Of a stretch of DNA of 6,011 nucleotides, positions 1 through 5,510 are shown one piece after another. The notes beneath the pieces are model-generated. The model ran no database searches, was not told the DNA's origin, and worked only from the letters and a program-made list of their open reading frames with translations. Positions within the stretch are counted from its first letter, which is position 1. Each line of letters begins with the position of its first letter. The DNA is from Bacteroidales bacterium. GTDB taxonomy: Bacteria; Bacteroidota; Bacteroidia; Bacteroidales; WCHB1-69. The position numbers and the translations under genes were made by a program. Location: contig JAFXPL010000028.1 in the NCBI GenBank assembly GCA_017527945.1, forward strand, positions 1 through 6,011. The letters run 5' to 3'.

Positions 1-363
1 ATCAACTTTAGCGAACTGCCACAAAGTTCACAAACCTTTGTAAAAACGTATTTTTCTGACAAACAAGTATCTGCGGTTTTTAAAGAAACCCACGGAAATA
101 ATGAGTACGAAGTGTGTTTCAGCGATGGAGCGCAAATAGAATTTACCAGCAAAGGAGACTGGGATGAGGTGAAAGATCGCGATGCGGATGGAATACCCAC
201 TGGTTTTATGCCCCAAGCAATGGTGAATTATGTCACTGCCAATTTCCCTGGGGTCAACATCGTCAAAATTAACAAAGAGCGATCCAAATTCGAAGTGGAA
301 CTCCGCAATGACATTGAACTGGTGTTTGACCAGAATGGGAATTTCCTCCACTACGACGACTAA
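1..363 (+). CDS. PepSY-like (DUF2874 family) protein, 3' part only
   Basis: The frame is open from the first base to a TAA stop at 361-363, giving 120 residues; the 5' end lies outside the window. The fragment holds two similar units. The first (about residues 6-58) runs from an LPQSSQTFVKTYF helix to strands YEVCFSDGAQIEF and a GDW turn. The second (about residues 70-119) runs from MPQAMVNYVTANFP to FEVELRNDIELVFDQNGNF. This pattern of helix, Lys-rich strand, [YF]EVxhxxxxxhxFD and a GxW/GxF turn is that of the PepSY-like putative beta-lactamase-inhibitor-like family, common in Bacteroidota. These proteins are usually small, exported and periplasmic, and their biochemical role is not established. 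A signal peptide would be expected in the missing part. There are no catalytic residues to point to. Base composition is intermediate between the A+T-rich deiminase and the G+C-rich metabolic genes. The family call is from pattern recognition and is fairly secure; the function is unknown. Confidence 0.82.
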   Translation: MNFSELPQSSQTFVKTYFSDKQVSAVFKETHGNNEYEVCFSDGAQIEFTSKGDWDEVKDRDADGIPTGFMPQAMVNYVTANFPGVNIVKINKERSKFEVELRNDIELVFDQNGNFLHYDD

Positions 364-555
364 CAGCGCAAATTGATAGACTCGGAGCGGGAATTTCGGA
401 TGTGTCCCTATAGCCCACGCCTGCCTTTATTCCCGAGAAATCGGCCACCGGCAACGCCAAGCTGCAGATGCGTTTGAGATGGAGGGACACCATCCAGTGA
501 TCAAATCCAATATAGCATAATAAAACTGAAGAAATATAAAATCAAGTATGCTGCA

Positions 556-590
556 GCCCATCTGCCATCGTGCAGGTGGGCTTTTGTTTT
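556..590 (+). terminator. Rho-independent terminator
   Basis: The arms 556-565 (GCCCATCTGC) and 572-581 (GCAGGTGGGC) pair over 10 bp with one G:U wobble around a 6-base loop. A TTTTGTTTT tract follows at 582-590. Transcripts arriving on the + strand would end here, so it isolates the dehydrogenase promoter from upstream transcription. It lies almost 200 bases past the PepSY-like stop codon, so that transcript would carry a long 3' tail, or the terminator originally served a gene now lost from the gap. Confidence 0.78.
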
Positions 591-635
591 GCTTTGGCAT
601 AAAATTCATCTGTCAGTGTACAACTGAAATTTATG

Positions 636-644
636 TACTTTTGC
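636..644 (+). promoter_or_regulatory. Bacteroidota-type promoter -7 box for the dehydrogenase gene
   Basis: TACTTTTGC matches the TAnnTTTG -7 consensus of the Bacteroidota primary sigma factor exactly (TA at 636-637, TTTG at 640-643). It lies 28 bases before the ATG at 672, which leaves room for a short A-rich leader. The matching -33 element (TTTG-like, roughly 19 bases further upstream) is not clear. Position, directly after a terminator and before a gene, supports the call. Confidence 0.65.
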
Positions 645-671
645 ACTCATTCTTTGAACTAAAAAGATACA

Positions 672-1514
672 ATGATGGATAAAAACAACCAAGTCATTCT
701 CTTGACCGGGGCAAGCAGCGGTATCGGATACGACACTGCCGTGGCCCTGGCGAAACAGGGGCATAAGGTGTATGCCGCCGCCCGGCGTGTGGAACTTATG
801 GAACCGCTCCGCGAGTGGGGCGTAGTGCCGCTCCAGATGGATGTCACCGATGAGGCGTCGATGCGGCAAGGGGTGCAGACCCTGCTCGACCGCGAGGGGC
901 GCATCGACGTGCTTGTCAACAATGCCGGCTACGGTTACTTCGGAGCCGTAGAGAACGTGCCGATGGACGATGCCCGCAACCAGCTCGAAGTCAACATCTT
1001 CGGTTTGGCTCGGCTCTGCCAGTTGGTGCTGCCCACGATGCGCAAGCAGCATAGCGGCCGCATCGTCAACATCTCGTCGGTGGCGGGCAAAACAGTGCTC
1101 TACTATGGCGGCTGGTACCATGTGTCGAAGTACGCGGTCGAGGCGCTGAGCGACGCACTCCGCATCGAGATGCAGCCGTTCGGCATCGATGTGGTCATCA
1201 TCGAACCCGGGGCCATCAAGACCAACTGGGGCATCATCGCCGCCGACCATCTCGTGGAAACCTCCAAAGACACGGCCTACGCCGAAACGGGCGCGATGAT
1301 GGCGCAGAACCTGCGGGGCATGTACGAATCGTCAAGGATTTCCGATCCCTCCGTGGTCAGGAAAGCCATCTGCCGCGCCGTGAACGCCCGCCGGCCCCGC
1401 ACGCGCTACCGCATCGGCTACCTTTCTACAACGATCGTCTTTTTCCATTGGCTGCTGCCCACCCGCTGGTGGGACCACATCATGCGAATGATGGGGAAAA
1501 GGAAGTGGATGTGA
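672..1514 (+). CDS. Short-chain dehydrogenase/reductase (classical SDR, 17beta-HSD-like)
   Basis: A 280-residue, probably cytoplasmic, NAD(P)(H)-dependent oxidoreductase that interconverts a carbonyl and an alcohol on an unknown small substrate. The classical SDR signatures are complete and in order: TGASSGIG cofactor loop (residues 12-19), D57 before the adenine pocket, NNAG (83-86), N108, S136, the catalytic YHVSK (Y149 and K153) and PG (179-180). Arg38-Arg39 at the end of the second strand favours NADP(H) over NAD(H). The layout and C-terminal extension resemble the 17beta-hydroxysteroid dehydrogenase/retinol dehydrogenase-like SDRs, which does not by itself prove a steroid substrate. The last 35 residues are rich in Trp, Phe and Arg (FFHWLLPTRWW) and might touch membrane. 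The start could be the ATG at 672 or the adjacent one at 675. The secreted amidohydrolase follows 27 bases later in the same direction and may be co-transcribed. G+C-rich codon use matches that gene. Confidence 0.93.
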   Translation: MMDKNNQVILLTGASSGIGYDTAVALAKQGHKVYAAARRVELMEPLREWGVVPLQMDVTDEASMRQGVQTLLDREGRIDVLVNNAGYGYFGAVENVPMDDARNQLEVNIFGLARLCQLVLPTMRKQHSGRIVNISSVAGKTVLYYGGWYHVSKYAVEALSDALRIEMQPFGIDVVIIEPGAIKTNWGIIAADHLVETSKDTAYAETGAMMAQNLRGMYESSRISDPSVVRKAICRAVNARRPRTRYRIGYLSTTIVFFHWLLPTRWWDHIMRMMGKRKWM

Positions 1515-1518
1515 GAAG

Positions 1519-1526
1519 TATTTTGC
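1519..1526 (+). promoter_or_regulatory. Possible weak promoter -7 box for the amidohydrolase gene
   Basis: TATTTTGC lies in the 27-base gap between the dehydrogenase stop and the ATG at 1542. It differs from TAnnTTTG by one missing T. It shares the TTTTGCA core with the boxes before the dehydrogenase and deiminase genes. The leader would be only about 10 bases, and no -33 element is evident. Read-through from the dehydrogenase promoter is an equally good explanation for expression. Confidence 0.3.
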
Positions 1527-1541
1527 AACTTTAAATTCACT

Positions 1542-2867
1542 ATGAGGAAAATACTGATAATCAGCTTTATGACATTATTTATTGCGCACGCCTCCGCGCA
1601 AATTGACCTCCACAGCCACGCCATCACGCAGGGCTACCTCGACTACATCAAGGCCAACGGCGCCGAGATGGACGAGGGGTTCCCCATCCCGGGCTGGGAC
1701 ATAGAGAAGCATATCGCCTTTATGGACAAGGCCGGTATCCAGACTTCGGTGCTGACGATGCCCGCGCCGCAACCCTTCTTCGGCGATGCGGAAGCTTCGG
1801 CGGCGGTGTGCCGAAAATACAACGAGGAGTGTGCCGCGCTGAAGGCCCGCTTCCCGGGGCGTTTTATGTTCTGCGCCGCGCTTCCCCTGCCCGATGTGCC
1901 GCACGCCCTGGAGGAGGCACGCTACGCCTTGGAGGTGCTGGGTGCTGATGGCATCAAATTGGCCACCAACAGCTACGGGCAGTACCTCGGCGACCCCGCC
2001 TTGGACACCCTTATGGCATACCTCAACACGCAAAATGCCGTCATCATCCTGCATCCGCACAAACCCTCGGCAGTCAACGCACAACTCATCGCCGACGTGC
2101 CGTTGGCGAGCTACGAATATCTGGCCGAGACCTCTCGTGCGGTGCTCAACATGGTGGCCCACAACGTGTTGGTGCGTTATCCGAACCTAAAGGTGGTGGT
2201 GCCGCACTGCGGTTCCTTCCTGCCCAACGCCCTGCCGCGCTTCCGTTCGCTGCTGCCCGTGATGGTGAAGCAGGGCATCATGCAGCCCGTGGATGTCGAT
2301 GCCAACCTGTCGCGCCTCTACTACGACCTTGCCAGCGCGCCCACCGATGATATCCTCGACGCGCTCCTCACCATCACTACGCCCGACCATATCCTCTACG
2401 GCTCCGACTACCCGTATGTGGCCGATGCGGTGCTTGTCGGCGGTAAGCAGGCCTTGGCGGAGCGTCTTGCCGCGCACGGACTGGACCCGCAGGAGATCTT
2501 CACCGACAACGCCCGCCGGCTGTTCGGCGCAAACGTACCGCTTCGCACCTGCGGCGACAAAATTGTCCGTCTTGCCGAAATCGAGGTGGTGCCGGAGTAT
2601 CTGGAAGAGTATCTGGCTTATGCAACGGAAGTTGGAGTGACCTCGGTGAAGGTGGAGCCCGGCGTGTTGACATTGTTCTCCATGCAGACCAAGGAAGACC
2701 CTTGTAAAATATACATCTTGGAAATCTACGCCGACAAAGAGGCCTACCAGAGCCACCTCCAGACCGCTCATTTCAAAAAGTACAAAGAGGGCACCGCCCA
2801 AATGGTGAAGTCGCTGAAACTGATCGACACCAAGCCGATGGTGGGGATGGAGATGCTGGGGCATTGA
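1542..2867 (+). CDS. Exported amidohydrolase family 2 (ACMSD-like) enzyme fused to a C-terminal ABM domain
   Basis: A 441-residue two-domain enzyme. Residues 1-19 form a signal peptide (MRK, hydrophobic core, then ASA) with likely signal peptidase I cleavage before Gln20, so the protein should act in the periplasm or outside. Residues 21 to about 330 form a metal-dependent TIM-barrel amidohydrolase of the ACMSD/gamma-resorcylate decarboxylase type. The metal and catalytic set is visible: H24 and H26 (DLHSH), H171 (ILHPH), H222 (VPHCG) and D289 (YGSDYPY). Family members hydrolyse lactones or decarboxylate aromatic and muconate-type acids with Zn or Mn. Residues about 340-435 match the antibiotic-biosynthesis-monooxygenase/YgiN fold: VxPEYLEEYL helix, EPGVLTL strand, YILEIYADKEAY, then H405 and HFKKYKE. 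Stand-alone members of that fold are small dimers acting on quinols, haem or autoinducer-2. The fusion suggests successive steps on one ring compound, which is inference. The exact substrate cannot be read from the sequence. Confidence 0.88.
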   Translation: MRKILIISFMTLFIAHASAQIDLHSHAITQGYLDYIKANGAEMDEGFPIPGWDIEKHIAFMDKAGIQTSVLTMPAPQPFFGDAEASAAVCRKYNEECAALKARFPGRFMFCAALPLPDVPHALEEARYALEVLGADGIKLATNSYGQYLGDPALDTLMAYLNTQNAVIILHPHKPSAVNAQLIADVPLASYEYLAETSRAVLNMVAHNVLVRYPNLKVVVPHCGSFLPNALPRFRSLLPVMVKQGIMQPVDVDANLSRLYYDLASAPTDDILDALLTITTPDHILYGSDYPYVADAVLVGGKQALAERLAAHGLDPQEIFTDNARRLFGANVPLRTCGDKIVRLAEIEVVPEYLEEYLAYATEVGVTSVKVEPGVLTLFSMQTKEDPCKIYILEIYADKEAYQSHLQTAHFKKYKEGTAQMVKSLKLIDTKPMVGMEMLGH

Positions 2868-2905
2868 GGCAGAAACGGGAGTCCTTTCCATTCGGGGAAA
2901 AGTTG

Positions 2906-2914
2906 TATTTTTGC
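2906..2914 (+). promoter_or_regulatory. Promoter -7 box for the deiminase gene
   Basis: TATTTTTGC is a perfect TAnnTTTG -7 match (2906-2913). A TTTC at 2885-2888, 17 bases upstream, is a tolerable -33 element. The start codon at 2944 is 30 bases downstream, giving an A+T-rich leader of typical Bacteroidota form. The box overlaps the TTG at 2911 that would open a longer reading frame, which argues against that longer start. Confidence 0.68.
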
Positions 2915-2943
2915 AACATCGAAATATATCAAATTTAACAGTT

Positions 2944-4230
2944 ATGACAGTAGAATCAATAATCGGAATTACAAGTGGTTTGATAGCTATTGGAGGTGCA
3001 ATTTGGGGAGGGTATAAAAAATTTAAGAAAATACCTTTAACCGAACTGATGAATCAGCTTTTGGATAAAAAAACGGCAAGTAAAAAGCATCGAAACATTT
3101 TGAAAAAAATGAATAGACGATTGGTCGGGAATCATATAAAAACGGAATACATACAAAACTTTGTTTTAGCGGACCGTGGTAAAGAGGCTGTTTTTTTGGA
3201 CATTTGCATAAACAACGACATAGAACCGACGGAAGATATTTGCAAAAAGTTCTTGGGGAATGACAGCCCTTCTATTAGAACAAAATACTACGAACACAAA
3301 AGCAACAATATGCAAATCAAAAAAGAAGATATTCAATCTGAAAAAACGGCAACGTTTTCATTACCAACCAATAACGTAGAACAAATCGTTTATATGTCTG
3401 AACTGCTAAAAAGCAGACATCCGGAAGTTTGTAAAAGGTTGGTCAGCATTTTGGAGAAACATAATGTGAATTATTCCTTCATACAAGGCACAAAGGACAT
3501 CTGGTGTCGCGATTATATGCCCGTTCAAACGCAATCTGGCAAATTCATTCAGTTCAAATACGACCCTTCTTATTTGAAAGGCAAGAAAGAATGGGAAGAT
3601 TCGCGTTCCGACAAGAAAGAAATTTTAGAGAAAAATGACTGGATGCAAAAACTCAACATAAAAGAATCCGACATCAACTTGGATGGCGGTAACGTACTAA
3701 TTTGCGACGGTAGGGCAATACTGTCAGATAGAATATTTACCGAAAATCCTAAATGCGACAAGGAATCTTTAAAAAAAGAACTGTCAGAGTTGCTCGAATG
3801 CAAGGACATCATCATTATCCCTGCTCTAAAATCGCAGTATGAGGATTTTACCGGACACGCCGATGGAATGGTCAGATTTGTGGACAGAAATACCATTATT
3901 GGTAATGAACGGCGACCAGACGAATACCAGTACATGAAGGATGGTCTGCAAAAAGCCATTGACACTTTTAACCTTACATACATTGATGTTCCGTATTTTG
4001 AGGATAAAGATCCTAATCATCCCGATAGCGCTATTGGAATATATGTGAATTACTTGGAAGTAAATAATCTGATTGTATTACCTGTATTTGGCAGAGAAGA
4101 AGACGATCAGGTTCGTGATATATTCCGTAAGACATTTCCCAACAAGCAAATTGAGACAATCGATTACAATGAAGTTGCAAAAGAAGGCGGCTTGCTGAAT
4201 TGTACAACTTGGGTTGTAAAATGCAAATAG
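2944..4230 (+). CDS. Membrane-anchored agmatine/peptidylarginine deiminase-family protein
   Basis: A 428-residue protein of the guanidine-modifying pentein superfamily (PAD_porph type), which hydrolyses a guanidinium group to a ureido group and ammonia. The pentein core is about residues 138-428. Visible motifs: IWCRDYMP with D190, LDGGNVL (246-252), TGHADGM with H305 and D307, YVNYLEVNNLIVLPVFG with N369, and LLNCTTW with the nucleophile C420. These correspond to the Asp, His, Asp, Asn and Cys known from P. gingivalis peptidylarginine deiminase, so an active enzyme is likely. The substrate (agmatine, free arginine or peptidyl-arginine) is open. Residues 5-23 are one hydrophobic segment followed by KKFKK, with no cleavage site. 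By the positive-inside rule the catalytic domain would face the cytoplasm. Residues about 30-120 form a Lys-rich, mostly helical module I do not recognise. The ATG at 2944 is chosen because the longer frame from TTG 2911 begins inside the promoter. The gene is strikingly A+T-rich, with its own promoter and terminator, suggesting transfer. Confidence 0.85.
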   Translation: MTVESIIGITSGLIAIGGAIWGGYKKFKKIPLTELMNQLLDKKTASKKHRNILKKMNRRLVGNHIKTEYIQNFVLADRGKEAVFLDICINNDIEPTEDICKKFLGNDSPSIRTKYYEHKSNNMQIKKEDIQSEKTATFSLPTNNVEQIVYMSELLKSRHPEVCKRLVSILEKHNVNYSFIQGTKDIWCRDYMPVQTQSGKFIQFKYDPSYLKGKKEWEDSRSDKKEILEKNDWMQKLNIKESDINLDGGNVLICDGRAILSDRIFTENPKCDKESLKKELSELLECKDIIIIPALKSQYEDFTGHADGMVRFVDRNTIIGNERRPDEYQYMKDGLQKAIDTFNLTYIDVPYFEDKDPNHPDSAIGIYVNYLEVNNLIVLPVFGREEDDQVRDIFRKTFPNKQIETIDYNEVAKEGGLLNCTTWVVKCK

Positions 4231-4254
4231 TTGATATTTATGCATTTTCAAATT

Positions 4255-4302
4255 AATCCTCGGAATAGTAGCCATGCATATTTCGGGGATTTTTATTTCT
4301 TT
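4255..4302 (+). terminator. Rho-independent terminator of the deiminase gene
   Basis: Arms 4255-4267 (AATCCTCGGAATA) and 4279-4291 (TATTTCGGGGATT) pair over 13 bp with two G:U wobbles around an 11-base loop. A T-rich run, TTTTATTTCTTT, follows at 4291-4302. It starts 24 bases after the deiminase stop and would end that transcript. The T-rich run overlaps the -7 box for the next gene. Confidence 0.75.
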
Positions 4303-4304
4303 GC
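4296..4304 (+). promoter_or_regulatory. Probable promoter -7 box for the CMD-cupin lipoprotein gene
   Basis: TTTCTTTGC differs from TAnnTTTG at one base (T for A at 4297). It lies 25 bases before the ATG at 4330, the same spacing as the other boxes in the window. It directly follows the terminator hairpin, where a new promoter is needed. No clear -33 element is seen. Confidence 0.5.
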
Positions 4305-4329
4305 ATCTACAAACAAATTCAAAACCAAT

Positions 4330-5472
4330 ATGAAACACACCATTCTGATTTTCGCTGCCGTCGTTCTATTGACTGGCTGCAACAAGACTACAAAAACTAA
4401 CAAGAATATGAACACATTGACTTTCAACGAGAAACAGGCGGCGGCGATGACGGCCATCGCCTGCTATGAGGCACAAGGCGACCTGATGTCGCTGGAATCC
4501 GCCATTCACAATGGTCTGGAAGCCGATTTGACGGCCAACCAGATCAAAGAAGCACTCTCCCAACTCTATGCCTACACAGGATTTCCACGCTCGCTCAACG
4601 CGCTGGGCGTGCTGCAACGTGTCATCAGCGACAGGGAAGCGAAAGGCGTGAAAGTGCTCCATGGCGCTGAGTCCTCTCCCCTACCCTCCCACTACGATGC
4701 CCTGAAACAGGGCACCGAGGTGCAGACCAAACTCAGCGGACAGCCCTTCGACTACAAGTTCTGTCCCGCCGAGGACTACTACCTCAAGGCGCACCTCTTC
4801 GGCGACATCTTCGCCCGCGACCTGCTCACCCACGCCGACCGTGAGTTAGTGACCGTCAGCGCTTTGGCCGGTCTGGAGGGCGTGGAACCCCAATTAGCCG
4901 CCCATGTGCGCGGCGCACGTAACATGGGTCTGACCGACGCCCAGCTGCTCGCCATCCCGAAGGTGTTGCAGGAGCGTGTGGGCAAGATGGAGGCACACCG
5001 CGCCGCCGTGGCCATCCAGCAACTGGGTGTCAGCGATTCCGTCAACGACCACCTCGCCAGCGACATATTCGTCCAGAACTACATCGATTTGAAGTCGAGC
5101 TGGCGCCGCGGCGAGCCGAACACCGCCTACGCGCAGTACTTCATCGGCAACAGCTATCTCGCTCCCTACGACGGCGGTATGGTCAACGTTTCTTTTGAGC
5201 CAGGCTGCCGCAACAACTGGCACATCCACCACAAGCAGGTGCAGGTGCTCGTGTGCGTCTATGGCCGTGGCTGGTACCAGGAATGGGGCAAACCCGCCGT
5301 AAAGCTGGAACCCGGCGTGATTATCGAGATCCCCGAGGGCGTGAAGCACTGGCACGGTGCCGCCAAGGACAGCTGGATGCAGCATCTCACCTACCATAAG
5401 GATGTGCAGGAAGGGGCCAGCAACGAGTGGCTGGAGCCGGTGGATGACGAAACATACGGGAAACTGAAATAA
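4330..5472 (+). CDS. Lipoprotein with two carboxymuconolactone-decarboxylase-like domains and a C-terminal cupin
   Basis: A 380-residue envelope lipoprotein. Residues 1-17 are a lipoprotein signal (MKH, hydrophobic core, LLTGC) with lipidated C17. The following NKTTKTNK is basic and lacks the acidic surface-export signal of Bacteroides lipoproteins, so a periplasm-facing location is likely. Residues about 35-105 form a first CMD-like domain, with A58-I59-H60-N61-G62 and a YAYTGFP turn. Residues about 150-225 form a second, with HVRGARNMGLTDAQ. Neither has the CxxC of AhpD peroxidases. Residues about 280-360 form a cupin with metal ligands H298, H300 and H340; Q305 stands where many cupins have Glu. 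The family acts on cyclic ketones, lactones or quinone-like compounds, but no reaction is proven for this architecture. The ATG at 4330 is chosen over an open frame from TTG 4231 because only 4330 puts the signal peptide at the N-terminus and falls after the terminator and promoter. G+C-rich like the dehydrogenase and amidohydrolase genes. Confidence 0.9.
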   Translation: MKHTILIFAAVVLLTGCNKTTKTNKNMNTLTFNEKQAAAMTAIACYEAQGDLMSLESAIHNGLEADLTANQIKEALSQLYAYTGFPRSLNALGVLQRVISDREAKGVKVLHGAESSPLPSHYDALKQGTEVQTKLSGQPFDYKFCPAEDYYLKAHLFGDIFARDLLTHADRELVTVSALAGLEGVEPQLAAHVRGARNMGLTDAQLLAIPKVLQERVGKMEAHRAAVAIQQLGVSDSVNDHLASDIFVQNYIDLKSSWRRGEPNTAYAQYFIGNSYLAPYDGGMVNVSFEPGCRNNWHIHHKQVQVLVCVYGRGWYQEWGKPAVKLEPGVIIEIPEGVKHWHGAAKDSWMQHLTYHKDVQEGASNEWLEPVDDETYGKLK

Positions 5473-5510
5473 TCCACAAACAATAAGTTCTCACCATTCT
5501 CAAGACCTCT

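Larger units (their letters stand above)
364..671. other. Intergenic region with an interrupted coding-like stretch
   Basis: This 308-base gap has no intact gene. Its right half holds a rho-independent terminator and a promoter, listed separately. Its left half, about 366-500, is fairly G+C-rich. In one + frame it reads AQIDRLGAGISDVSL, a TAG stop at 411-413, then PTPAFIPEKSATGNAKLQMR and a few more residues to a TGA at 498-500. That is more protein-like than random intergenic DNA, but there is no start codon or recognisable domain. It could be the worn tail of a lost gene or a dispersed non-coding repeat. A 7-bp inverted repeat (388-394 with 429-435, loop 34 bases) is too loose to call. From about 500 to 550 the sequence is A+T-rich without visible structure. 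Confidence 0.4.

Noticed and set aside
388..435. 7-bp inverted repeat CGGGAAT/ATTCCCG after the PepSY-like gene
   Set aside because: The loop is 34 bases and no T-run follows, so it is neither a good terminator nor a clear operator. It is likely chance.
427..609. - strand frame of 60 residues in the first intergenic gap
   Set aside because: It runs through the terminator hairpin, matches no family I know and has no promoter or leader of the type seen in the rest of the window.
606..1250. Long - strand open frame of 214 residues opposite the dehydrogenase gene
   Set aside because: It is a shadow of the G+C-rich dehydrogenase gene: the sequence is rich in His, Arg and Asp with no domain pattern, while the + strand carries every SDR motif.
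2187..2891. Long - strand open frame of 234 residues opposite the amidohydrolase-ABM gene
   Set aside because: It is antisense to conserved catalytic motifs on the + strand and shows only His/Gly/Val-rich low-information sequence.
2883..2902. Possible hairpin terminator after the amidohydrolase gene
   Set aside because: Only five contiguous base pairs (2885-2889 with 2896-2900) can form before a bulge, and the T-rich tract behind it is explained by the promoter box.
4231..4329. In-frame upstream extension of the lipoprotein gene from TTG 4231, abutting the deiminase stop codon
   Set aside because: It would add 33 residues before the lipoprotein signal, destroying its N-terminal position. 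It also spans the terminator hairpin and the probable promoter, and its residues do not look like protein of this family.
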